Of a DNA stretch of 64,000 nucleotides, positions 47,724-55,473 are shown piece by piece (within the stretch, counting starts at the first letter, position 1; each line of letters begins with the position of its first letter). Position numbers and translations under genes: made by a program. The stretch covers positions 1-64,000 of IMG/VR virus record IMGVR_UViG_3300045957_000047. One strand, 5' to 3'. The notes below the pieces were generated by a model. It saw only the letters and a program-made list of their open reading frames with translations. It searched no databases and was not told the origin of the DNA. Source of the DNA: a virus.

Positions 47724-48422
47724 TCAAGCAGGTCTGTTTTTAGGGTAACGAATCAGAAGTTGTTCAATATCTTCAGGCTGCCAAGATCTTAAGGCAATAA
47801 GCTCAGGATAGAGTAAAGAGTCCCGGTTTCGAGAGTGCGACAACCCTAAAGCATGTCCGATCTCGTGATCCGTTACCGTCTCGAAGAATTGATCGTTGGT
47901 CCAAGTCTCTGAGGTATCGAAGATCATATCTCCGCACAAGGGTCCACAGGCTGACATACGATCCCCGGTACCTGGCACATACGTCACTCCCAGAGTACCT
48001 CCCGCACCATCCAATTCAGCCCACTTAATATGGATGTCCGCATTTCGAAAACCCGTTTGTCGAAACTCAATACCACAAAGGTTCTGAACAATGGCAAACC
48101 GTTCTTGTAAAATTATACCCGCTCTGGAAGTACCTTGATTGATAGGATTATGAGACCAGGTTACCGGCTGTCCTTGGTCTACCTTGTGCCATCGACGCTC
48201 TCGGGGCTCCGGGCAATTACAGACTGGACTCTTTGGCTCTTCATTGTTTTTGAAAAACGTAATCAGCTCATCAATCGCTTCTCGTTCTGTCTTAAAAGAA
48301 ACTCCCAAAAGCATGCGGGCAATGTCGATGCTTTCAGACCACAGAAACATACGCCGAAGACGCAAAGGCGACAAGTTTTTGAAGAGAGAACGAAGATCAT
48401 CAATGTCTTTGTAGCTGTTCAT
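47724..48422 (-). CDS. matrixin-like zinc metalloprotease, 232 aa
   Basis: Metzincin zinc site HEIGHALGLSH with H186, E187, H190 and H196 (HExxHxxGxxH). Before it are the usual beta-sheet and a calcium-site-like Gly/Asp loop (GAGGTLGVTYVPGTGD), as in matrixins. The Met-turn that should follow reads DSLLYP, with Leu in place of Met. An N-terminal helical segment of about 70 aa could be a propeptide or a virion-attachment part. No signal peptide. In the virion it could cut host surface or matrix proteins; alternatively it processes fibres. Start overlaps the previous stop (TAATG). Confidence 0.85.
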   Translation of the reverse strand: MNSYKDIDDLRSLFKNLSPLRLRRMFLWSESIDIARMLLGVSFKTEREAIDELITFFKNNEEPKSPVCNCPEPRERRWHKVDQGQPVTWSHNPINQGTSRAGIILQERFAIVQNLCGIEFRQTGFRNADIHIKWAELDGAGGTLGVTYVPGTGDRMSACGPLCGDMIFDTSETWTNDQFFETVTDHEIGHALGLSHSRNRDSLLYPELIALRSWQPEDIEQLLIRYPKNRPA

Positions 48423-49591
48423 TAAACTGTTCTCGTTTGCCCTTCAGGGTGTAAATAGATTCGAGCATAGGCCACTTCTAAAGAGGCGGGATAATCATTG
48501 ACATCCGCAAAGTTTTCCAGTGCTCCTCCTGGAAGTGCTGCCATAGGATAATTACCTCCGGCGGCGAAGTTGATGATCAGGTACATAAACTGGTCACTGA
48601 TCAAGTCAGAAGAGCCGTTGATGCAGTTGACAATCTGGCCATTCAGATAGAAGTGAATGTAGTCAGGTGCCCAATCAACAGCCACGGTATGCAACTCGTT
48701 ACAAGTAGTGCCCGCCGTATCCAGGAATGTCTTGTCGTTCCCATCGCAATCTTTATATAGCCCGGCATTGGGTTGGCCATCGACCTTGAAGGCTTGGCCG
48801 TCGATAGTCCACCGATTCAAAGTGCCCAGCGCATCCCCGGTAAAATAGTGGTAAGCATTGGTCAGAATAGAGTCACAACCATAGTTGTCAACGTTCTCTT
48901 TGAAATCGATCTCGTGGTTGAACTTATCGGTACCATTGCCGTCGTTCTCTTCTGCATTCTTGTCAAATGCATTATTGTAATATAAGCAATTGAGTAGCCA
49001 AGCAGCTGTCCACATACCTCCGGGACAACACGGATCGCGAAGACAAACTTCTGCATACCCGTATTTGAAACAGGCCGTGTCTCTGGTATTAATCATTCCG
49101 GAGCTGAGAAGAGGGGGTTTGGGCATAGGCTGTAACCCAGAACCGTTGTCAAAAAAAGTATCCGGTGCAGGGCCTTCAATAGGGGCAGCAGTAATCAGAA
49201 GATTACCCTGAGCATTTCGACTGAAGGGGTTTGCGCCTTGCCAGCCTTGTCCACCCAGTGTATCTACGTAATACTGATCTTCGTTGTTGATAACCTGAGT
49301 AGGCCCCCAGATGAATGACGTACTCCACTTGTTGGGGTCTACAGGAGTAGACGGATTGTTAAACAAGTCTTCAAAAATCAGCGTGTAGTTTGACAACACA
49401 TGGGCAGGAGCATCGTTTTTTGTCTGTGGTACGACATTATTGCAATCACTAATCACAGGGTTTCTTCCCAAGGTATCTAAAATGGGATATAGCCGATCCA
49501 GCTGTTTTTTAAGATCAGCTATCAATTCATACCCCTCTTGCTGTAACTCGTTACGAGCATCCATCACAGGATTTATAACTGACTTGTCCAC
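48422..49591 (-). CDS. glycoside hydrolase family 16 endoglycanase, 389 aa
   Basis: Catalytic motif HEIDFKE with E227 (nucleophile), D229 and E232 (acid/base) is the exact GH16 signature. Around it is a jelly-roll pattern: LIFEDLFNNP, NKWSTSFIWG, SSGMINTRD with YGYAEVCLRD, and HTVAVDWAPDYIHFYLNGQ. GH16 enzymes cut beta-1,3(4)-glucans, agar, carrageenan or porphyran, so the natural substrate may be algal or capsular polysaccharide. The N-terminal 60 residues are helical and could trimerise or attach it to the fibre upstream. GTG at 49591 or ATG at 49564 starts it, overlapping the collagen gene. No signal peptide, consistent with a virion depolymerase. Confidence 0.9.
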   Translation of the reverse strand: MDKSVINPVMDARNELQQEGYELIADLKKQLDRLYPILDTLGRNPVISDCNNVVPQTKNDAPAHVLSNYTLIFEDLFNNPSTPVDPNKWSTSFIWGPTQVINNEDQYYVDTLGGQGWQGANPFSRNAQGNLLITAAPIEGPAPDTFFDNGSGLQPMPKPPLLSSGMINTRDTACFKYGYAEVCLRDPCCPGGMWTAAWLLNCLYYNNAFDKNAEENDGNGTDKFNHEIDFKENVDNYGCDSILTNAYHYFTGDALGTLNRWTIDGQAFKVDGQPNAGLYKDCDGNDKTFLDTAGTTCNELHTVAVDWAPDYIHFYLNGQIVNCINGSSDLISDQFMYLIINFAAGGNYPMAALPGGALENFADVNDYPASLEVAYARIYLHPEGQTRTV

Positions 49592-51101
49592 CTACAATAT
49601 CCCAATCTGAAAGCGTGTCACAGGAATCGACAAGACAGAGACTGATTTCATAAACACCTGCCGTAACGTAATTATAGATAGCCGTCTGGCCTGTTTGTAC
49701 CGTGTCTTGCTGATTATTTTCACCCCACGATACTACAAAACCGCTGTTACTGTCTCCGTAAACCTGCACCTCTGTGTTTTCCGACACGGTAATGCAAGCA
49801 CACTTACAACAAGTGGGTGACTCATAGGGAACCACCGACACTTCGTCAACAGTTGCACCTGTGGAGTCCAAAACACGAATGACTGTTTGAGTTGAACAAG
49901 CTGCCGCAGGATCAGCAATGGTCTGTAGAGAGACTGTTTGACTGTTAGTGCCTCCTGTTCCTGGCTCTCCTTGCGGACCTTGTGGTCCTACTTCACCTTG
50001 TGGTCCTTGAGGACCTACTTCCCCTTGTGGACCTACTTCACCTTGTGGACCTGCTGGCCCTTGTGGACCTACAGTACCTCCACCAGTACTTGGAAGAATA
50101 ATAGATGAACTGGTTACAGGATCACAATTTTCCTGAGTCGCACTGACTGACAGTTCATTGCCATTGAGGTTTAAAGACAACGTCTGTAAACACTGACTAA
50201 CCATCTGAGGAATGTTCAAGTAAGGCTCCAAGAAGGGAGCCATAGCTTCCCAGGTAACCAACTGACTGGTCAACTGCGATCCGTCTTCCAAACTCAGTTG
50301 AGTTCGCCAACCTTGATCTGTTGTCAGAACAGCCGTACCAGTGACTCGGGTCGAACTGTTTTGTGCAGCCGCTGTCGAGATTGTTTTGCTGACAGTGCCA
50401 GAATCATCCGAGATATTAAACGTGACGGCAGTATATGGATTGGCTTCTGTACCATCTCCACCGATTCCAGAGCAAGCAACACTGGGGCTGGTACCTGCAA
50501 CACCATTGGTACCGTCAACACCGTCACGACCTGCGGGGCCTTGTGGGCCTACCTCACCTCTGTCACCTTTGTCCCCTTGAGGGCCTTGAGGACCTTGCGA
50601 CCCTATAGCACCTGTAGGGCCTACATCTCCTCGATCACCTTTGACCCCTTGAGGACCTTGAGGACCTTGAGGGCCTGTCTCTCCGCGCTCACCTTTTTCT
50701 CCTTGAGGGCCTTGTGGGCCAGCGCTACCTTCGTCACCACAGCACCCATCTTTGCCGTCTTTACCATTTTGACCCGATTGACCCATCGGACCCATTGGGC
50801 CAATCGGACCTTGTCGACCATCACAGCCGTCTTTACCATGCTGTCCGTCCTGGCCGTCTCGACCGTCTGCGCCGCGCTCTCCCCGAGGGCCTTCTTGACC
50901 CCGTTCACCCCGAGGACCAATATCTCCACGCTCGCCTTTTTGACCTGTCGCACCGCGCTCCCCTTGCTTACCCGTGTCACCTTTCTCGCCAGGCTTACCT
51001 TGAGGGCCTTCTTCGCCTTGAGGACCGGGAGGACAGCGAAGCGTGTCAAGAGTACACTTCAGTTCTTCTCGTGTTACATAATCGTGATGGTGGTTGCTCA
51101 T
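49551..51101 (-). CDS. collagen-like fibre protein, 516 aa
   Basis: After 25 residues (MSNHHHDYVTREELK...) comes a long Gly-X-Y array, residues about 25-210, rich in GPQ, GER, GDR and GKD triplets, then a beta-rich globular domain, a second shorter Gly-X-Y block (GPQGPQGEVGPQ type) and a C-terminal domain with paired cysteines and an Ig-like end (VQVYGDSNSGFVVSW). Triple-helical collagen-like shafts with C-terminal globular tips are known in phage tail fibres. First residues HHH may bind metal. Start overlaps the upstream stop (ATGA). The antisense strand also shows a long open frame because of the 9-bp codon periodicity. Confidence 0.9.
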   Translation of the reverse strand: MSNHHHDYVTREELKCTLDTLRCPPGPQGEEGPQGKPGEKGDTGKQGERGATGQKGERGDIGPRGERGQEGPRGERGADGRDGQDGQHGKDGCDGRQGPIGPMGPMGQSGQNGKDGKDGCCGDEGSAGPQGPQGEKGERGETGPQGPQGPQGVKGDRGDVGPTGAIGSQGPQGPQGDKGDRGEVGPQGPAGRDGVDGTNGVAGTSPSVACSGIGGDGTEANPYTAVTFNISDDSGTVSKTISTAAAQNSSTRVTGTAVLTTDQGWRTQLSLEDGSQLTSQLVTWEAMAPFLEPYLNIPQMVSQCLQTLSLNLNGNELSVSATQENCDPVTSSSIILPSTGGGTVGPQGPAGPQGEVGPQGEVGPQGPQGEVGPQGPQGEPGTGGTNSQTVSLQTIADPAAACSTQTVIRVLDSTGATVDEVSVVPYESPTCCKCACITVSENTEVQVYGDSNSGFVVSWGENNQQDTVQTGQTAIYNYVTAGVYEISLCLVDSCDTLSDWDIVGGQVSYKSCDGCS

Positions 51102-51700
51102 CAGGGATTCTCGATATAGCTAATAGATTGCAGAGGAACTAAAGGATCTTCGCAGACAGCATCTGCTATTTTAGTCAGCAACTCGTTGTTAAGGGTTGTC
51201 AGTGTAACCAGTTCTGTCTGTTGAACCAGCTGTTGTTGTAAGACCTCTTTCTCAGAAGCGATCTCAAGTAATTTAGTGCAGACCGCATCAAGCTGTTCCA
51301 CGATCTTGGCAGTGGCGACAACATCACTGCTGCCTCCTAATAACGTTTTTACTTCCGTCAAACATTCAAGGACTTCTAAATTCCCTACAGTCCCTGTCAC
51401 GCACTCGTAAGAGAAACTGATTTCTTCACCTTCCGTGGGTGTTCTGCCTCCATAGTCAGCACAGTCAATACCAAACCGGTAACTCCCTGGAGTGAACAGG
51501 TACTGCACTCCAGAGCCTTCAATGCTGGCAGGTTCTGCAGGTATCCAAACATCACTATCTACTTGGTACTCAATGGTTGTCAAAGGTAGGTTGGCAAATT
51601 TTAACAACCCTCTACATTTCGGGCCTACCCACAGTTGATCGACCGTGCAGATGTACGTGTTGTTGTAATCAGAAACTCGAATCTGAGGCAAGCAACTCAT
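51101..51700 (-). CDS. fibre-associated protein, 199 aa
   Basis: N-terminal beta-rich domain with cysteines (MSCLPQIRVSDYNNTYIC) followed by a helical coiled-coil C-terminus (EKEVLQQQLVQQTELVTL). This order, beta head then coiled coil, is typical of short trimeric fibre or adhesin parts. No family recognised. Tightly coupled to the collagen gene (ATGA) and to the upstream gene (TAATG). Confidence 0.7.
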   Translation of the reverse strand: MSCLPQIRVSDYNNTYICTVDQLWVGPKCRGLLKFANLPLTTIEYQVDSDVWIPAEPASIEGSGVQYLFTPGSYRFGIDCADYGGRTPTEGEEISFSYECVTGTVGNLEVLECLTEVKTLLGGSSDVVATAKIVEQLDAVCTKLLEIASEKEVLQQQLVQQTELVTLTTLNNELLTKIADAVCEDPLVPLQSISYIENP

Positions 51701-52359
51701 TACACCAACTCCGCATCAACGACAACAGTTCGAGGATAATCCACAGATACCGACCAAGCATTATTCGCAGGATTGTCCGGAGCAGTTCCGTTATCATCTG
51801 TAGTCACCATCAACTGGAATCCGTTGGCTGACTTGGTTGCTTGAACAACGGTGATCTTAGGGTTATCTCGATTGTTAATATCTTCATGACCCCCGACAGT
51901 AATTGAGTAGTCATCTCCATCAGGATGGGGTACATCGAACACAATGGTATAACGCCAAATGTTTCCACCTGAAGGGCCAAAGGGTGTCACGCTTGCTCGA
52001 CGAGCCCATAGCTCGGAACCATTCAAACCATTGGCTCCTACCGCTACAAACCCTTCATAGATCTGCTCTGTTTCCAAGTTTAGCGTCTGAGCAGAAGACC
52101 CTGCACACTTGAACATACCAATCTTCTCAAGAGGTATGGGTCCCCACACAAGACTGCCATCACAAGGATCTACTCCGGCATACACCGGGTTTCCTTCCTC
52201 ATCACAACCTTCAATAACGGCTGCTTTGACTTTCTCACAATGAGCCTCCAGTGCCGTTTCAATAGCTGAGATTTCAGCAGGATCAGTAATACGCTGACTG
52301 TTGGCATCAAAGTAAACAGCCTCCCCGGTTGTCGGGTCTATAAACTTGTTAGCGTACAT
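51700..52359 (-). CDS. fibre/virion protein, 219 aa
   Basis: The N-terminus NKFIDPTTGEAVYFD resembles that of the neighbouring 120-aa protein (IKFLDPNTGLIV), so the two share a small module. After a helical segment comes a beta-sandwich domain (LNLETEQIYEGFVAVGANGL and following strands), as in receptor-binding or collar proteins. Function unknown; the position in the fibre cluster suggests a surface location. Confidence 0.7.
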   Translation of the reverse strand: MYANKFIDPTTGEAVYFDANSQRITDPAEISAIETALEAHCEKVKAAVIEGCDEEGNPVYAGVDPCDGSLVWGPIPLEKIGMFKCAGSSAQTLNLETEQIYEGFVAVGANGLNGSELWARRASVTPFGPSGGNIWRYTIVFDVPHPDGDDYSITVGGHEDINNRDNPKITVVQATKSANGFQLMVTTDDNGTAPDNPANNAWSVSVDYPRTVVVDAELV

Positions 52360-52391
52360 GCGTACTCCTGATCCTGTTAATAGTTACCTAC

Positions 52392-52754
52392 TTAAGCGTA
52401 ACAGATCTCGCCTACAGGCAAGAGGCCAACAGGACATGCTGTCTTCTCGTGAGTCGCTGTGATGTCAGTACCATCTGCAGAGTAGAGTGTTGTACTAACC
52501 AAAATCGTTTCATTGACTGTATTATCGGTGTTATAAGAGATCTCAAAAGTAGAGACTTCTTTGGCACCTTGCTCAATCAAAGTTGGGTCAGTGTTACCTA
52601 CAGTTTGTACACAGACATCTGCTGTCTCTACCGAAGTTGTAGGACAAGGAACTGCTGCGGCAATCTGAGCCGCTGTCAAATCAGCACCGCTGACACAGTC
52701 TTTGGCAACAATAAGGCCTGTATTAGGGTCGAGGAATTTAATCGCTTTTGGCAT
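52392..52754 (-). CDS. fibre/virion protein, 120 aa
   Basis: Starts with the same 'KF-DP-TG' module as the 219-aa neighbour, then a helix (LTAAQIAAAVPC) and a beta-rich part with cysteines (CVQTVG, CPVGLLPVGEICYA). Probably a small surface or tip protein that uses the shared N-terminal module for attachment. No family recognised. Confidence 0.7.
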   Translation of the reverse strand: MPKAIKFLDPNTGLIVAKDCVSGADLTAAQIAAAVPCPTTSVETADVCVQTVGNTDPTLIEQGAKEVSTFEISYNTDNTVNETILVSTTLYSADGTDITATHEKTACPVGLLPVGEICYA

Positions 52755-52769
52755 CGTAATATCTCAAAG

Positions 52770-53273
52770 TTAAGGTGACTCAGATGAGTCGGTTAGATTA
52801 TCTTCAGGGCAGCAAGGTGTATTTGGATCTACCTTGTAGCACTCGTCTTGCGTATATACCGGCAGCATTACCGTCACACAGCCACCATCATCTTTAATCA
52901 GACTTACCAAGACAACCGGCATGCCTTGATAATGCGTCGTATCAACAGAAGACACACGACCGTCTCCAATAGGCCCCTGTTCGCCCTTGGGACCTTGCGG
53001 ACCCAGTTGTCCTTCTGGACCTCTTGGACCGATTGGGCCTCTATCTCCAGGAATGCCCGCAGGTCCCATAAGACCTTGTTCTCCTTTAGGGCCTCGATCT
53101 CCCTGAATACCTTGCTCACCACGAGGGCCTCTATCGCCACGAGGACCTGGTTCTCCTGGACATCCTTTAGGGCCTTGCTCTCCTGGAGGACCTTGGACAA
53201 CCATGGATGTAGGTGTTGGCTCTTCGCAGTGCTGATCTTTAACTGGAGCAGGCCACGGGTTAAGCATTTGCAT
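52770..53273 (-). CDS. collagen-like protein, 167 aa
   Basis: A short N-terminus ([19 protein letters not shown]) is followed by an unbroken Gly-X-Y block of about 28 triplets ([19 protein letters not shown] and so on, residues about 29-115), then a 50-residue acidic, cysteine-bearing end. Smallest of the three collagen-like proteins; it may form a trimeric rod that links neighbouring virion parts. Its start codon lies inside the tiny basic gene at 53260-53397. Confidence 0.85.
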   Translation of the reverse strand: MQMLNPWPAPVKDQHCEEPTPTSMVVQGPPGEQGPKGCPGEPGPRGDRGPRGEQGIQGDRGPKGEQGLMGPAGIPGDRGPIGPRGPEGQLGPQGPKGEQGPIGDGRVSSVDTTHYQGMPVVLVSLIKDDGGCVTVMLPVYTQDECYKVDPNTPCCPEDNLTDSSESP

Positions 53274-53397
53274 TGCGAACTCTCCGGGTAAAAGGTGTTG
53301 GAGAAGTGATCAAAATAGAACGGGGAGTAAATTTCAAAAAGTTCTTCTTCTTAATCAATCTCGCTGTGGAATTACGAATCCTGTACTGTCTCCTCAT
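53260..53397 (-). CDS. tiny basic protein, 45 aa
   Basis: ATG 53397 overlaps the upstream stop (ATGA) and the stop TAA at 53260 lies inside the start of the next collagen-like gene. So this 45-residue frame fills precisely the gap between two collagen-like genes. Extremely basic ([19 protein letters not shown] and TRRVRNANA), net charge about +13. Could be translated only for coupling, or could bind acidic fibres or DNA. The fit on both sides is the main support. Confidence 0.55.
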   Translation of the reverse strand: MRRQYRIRNSTARLIKKKNFLKFTPRSILITSPTPFTRRVRNANA

Positions 53398-54866
53398 AGC
53401 AAAGTCACCGGAGTATTGACAGGAATAGAACCACCTGGATCACACAGCTCTTGGATTGATCCGCTCACTGTAGTCACCGCCGCTACCGGAGTCAAATACC
53501 GGTGCTCGTAGCACACTTTAATCCGACCGGTGCCAATAAAATCAGCAGAGAAAGTGCCTCCTTGAACATACTGTTCAAAGTTTTGCAGCAAATCAGGTGC
53601 CGGGTACTGCTCTACATATACAGACCCATCGGACTCTGTACCCCCCTGCCAAGCATTAGCCACTGGAGATCCCCCAACCTTTCGATTCAAGAAAACCCCT
53701 GCAGGTGCCTCTAAACGAAGAATAGGCTGGATAGGCGGATAGCAGGTCAAATCATCTTTTTGAGCAATGGGAAGACCTGTCGTATCGACCAAGATATTGA
53801 ACGTGAAAGTTCCATCCAGGTCGAAGGCCACACAGGAGAAGTTACCTTCAACGCTGGCTGTGATATTACTGACCGTACCCGACTGACCTGGTGTTGACTG
53901 CAAGACCATACGAGCTGAGTCTACAGGATGTACAAAGTCAATCTGTGTTTCCCCCGATGTTGCTTGAGGAACAGGCGTACCGGTAGGTGTGACTGTAATT
54001 GGGTTACCGGTGTACCCGCAGCCTAAAAGAGAGACACACCCCTGAACTGTTACCAGTTCTTCTCCATTGGGCGTATTGAACAGCAGGTCCATACAACTGG
54101 GATCTACTGCCGACTGGCTTACAGAGATCAGAGAATCTCGACCGGCAGCCCCATCTGCTCCTTGTATTCCTTGTGGTCCCATCTCACCCTGAATACCTTG
54201 AGGGCCTTGAGGCCCAACATCACCTCGATCTCCTTGAGCACCTCTCTCGCCTTGCGGGCCTACTTCGCCTTGTACACCTTGTGGACCGACTTGCCCTTGC
54301 GGGCCTACCTCTCCTTGAGGACCTTGTGGACCTGTGGCACCCGTGGCTCCTGTCTGACCTCGCACACCTTGCTGGCCTTGCGCACCTGTCTCACCTCGGG
54401 GGCCTTGCTGACCTTGAATACCTTGTGGGCCTTGCGAACCTTCTGAACCTTTGACTCCATCCAGACCTCTGGGACCTGTAGGGCCTGTGTCTCCACGCTC
54501 ACCCCGAGGGCCTTGGGGTCCTGTGTGACCTTGAATACCTTGAGGTCCAGGAGGGCCTTCACAACCCCGAGGTCCTTCATCTCCACGAGGGCCTACAATA
54601 CCTTGAGTACTGCATCCGCTATCGGCAGGTGGCTGAACATTCACTACAGGTGCCGGAGCAGCCGGAGCAGCCGGGGGAGTCACCATAATCACAGGAGGAT
54701 TGATATGACCGTGCCCATGACCGTGACCGTGACCATGACCATGACCATGACCATGACCGTGCCCATGACAATCCTGCTTGTGGTTGTCAGGTGGTGGCAT
54801 GATATACGCCACTTTGGGGTCACAACAATCTTCATGAGGATCGTCGCTTTTCAAATAATTAGTCAC
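53394..54866 (-). CDS. collagen-like fibre protein with His-Gly array, 490 aa
   Basis: N-terminal part has DPHEDCCDP and then an array of 11 His alternating with Gly (residues about 34-54), a strong candidate for Ni, Zn, Cu or Fe binding. A Pro/Ala-rich linker follows, then a Gly-X-Y block of about 170 residues (GPQGPQG, GERGDTG type), and a C-terminal beta-rich domain of about 220 aa that is probably the tip. Start is GTG 54866 behind taggagaaaag. Trimerisation would put 33 histidines side by side. Function as a virion fibre is inferred from the collagen-like shaft. Confidence 0.88.
   Translation of the reverse strand: MTNYLKSDDPHEDCCDPKVAYIMPPPDNHKQDCHGHGHGHGHGHGHGHGHGHGHINPPVIMVTPPAAPAAPAPVVNVQPPADSGCSTQGIVGPRGDEGPRGCEGPPGPQGIQGHTGPQGPRGERGDTGPTGPRGLDGVKGSEGSQGPQGIQGQQGPRGETGAQGQQGVRGQTGATGATGPQGPQGEVGPQGQVGPQGVQGEVGPQGERGAQGDRGDVGPQGPQGIQGEMGPQGIQGADGAAGRDSLISVSQSAVDPSCMDLLFNTPNGEELVTVQGCVSLLGCGYTGNPITVTPTGTPVPQATSGETQIDFVHPVDSARMVLQSTPGQSGTVSNITASVEGNFSCVAFDLDGTFTFNILVDTTGLPIAQKDDLTCYPPIQPILRLEAPAGVFLNRKVGGSPVANAWQGGTESDGSVYVEQYPAPDLLQNFEQYVQGGTFSADFIGTGRIKVCYEHRYLTPVAAVTTVSGSIQELCDPGGSIPVNTPVTLL
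54705..54767 (-). repeat. His-Gly coding hexanucleotide repeat
   Basis: Plus-strand units of six bases (atgacc, gtgacc, gtgccc) encode on the minus strand 11 His and 10 Gly in strict alternation. Codons vary (CAT and CAC, GGT and GGG), so the array is kept at protein level rather than by recent slippage alone. Confidence 0.92.
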
Positions 54867-54875
54867 TCTTTTCTC

Positions 54876-55298
54876 CTAGCAACAACATGGATTCTGCATC
54901 AACCACAATTGGGCATAGTCAGCACTTACCGGGGTTGCTTGATACGCAAAATCCCCATCGAAATCTAAAGACTCATAGTCTGCCAAATGAAAGTGATACT
55001 TGCCTGGCATCGTCAAAACAATATCAGACCTGATATTGGTTAGGAATGCACAATGACTACAAACCATCAACGGAGTAAACAAAGGATCACAATCGTCGTC
55101 GTACACTTTGTCGATATAAAGCTCTTTTCCAGGAGGCAAACCCCATATACTGACATATACAGGAAGCGCTCCAGTACGACTTCTATTCTCTACAGTTACG
55201 TCAAACGAAGACGTATTGGTAACGCACAGAGGGTAGTCTGTAGGGCACTTGGGCTGGTTTACTTTTTTAGTTCTAATTGGAACAGAATGATATGTCAT
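54876..55298 (-). CDS. fibre-associated protein, 140 aa
   Basis: Beta-rich domain (VTVENRSRTGALPVYVSIWG) resembling an Ig-like or beta-sandwich fold, with cysteines at both ends and a CCC terminus. No family recognised. Lies between the collagen gene and a tiny membrane protein in the same operon. Starts 1 bp after the membrane-protein stop. Confidence 0.7.
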   Translation of the reverse strand: MTYHSVPIRTKKVNQPKCPTDYPLCVTNTSSFDVTVENRSRTGALPVYVSIWGLPPGKELYIDKVYDDDCDPLFTPLMVCSHCAFLTNIRSDIVLTMPGKYHFHLADYESLDFDGDFAYQATPVSADYAQLWLMQNPCCC

Positions 55299-55299
55299 T

Positions 55300-55473
55300 T
55301 CAATTTAACCAGTAATAGCAGAGTGCAAAACCAAGCCCAAACCCCAGTAGCCCATGACACATGCAACCAAACAAAAACCAACAAATATCACAAAAACGAT
55401 TCCAACGATTGCTGAAAAGATTGACGTACCATTCCAACGCTTTTCCAAAAGGTTTTTCTGTATCAATAGACAT
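55300..55473 (-). CDS. small membrane protein, 57 aa
   Basis: ATG 55473 overlaps the stop of the upstream carbohydrate-binding gene (TAATG) and the stop at 55300 is 1 bp before the next start. The N-terminal half is polar and basic; residues about 30-55 form a hydrophobic helix rich in Cys and Gly (GFGLGFALCYYW). Single-TM protein: possible small lysis or virion membrane-contact protein. No known family. Confidence 0.6.
   Translation of the reverse strand: MSIDTEKPFGKALEWYVNLFSNRWNRFCDICWFLFGCMCHGLLGFGLGFALCYYWLN

Noticed and set aside
50298-51119. 273-codon plus-strand frame opposite the collagen-like gene
   Set aside because: Antisense shadow of the Gly-X-Y codon periodicity, with a Thr/Leu/Arg/Ser-rich composition unlike a real protein; the minus-strand collagen frame is clearly coding.
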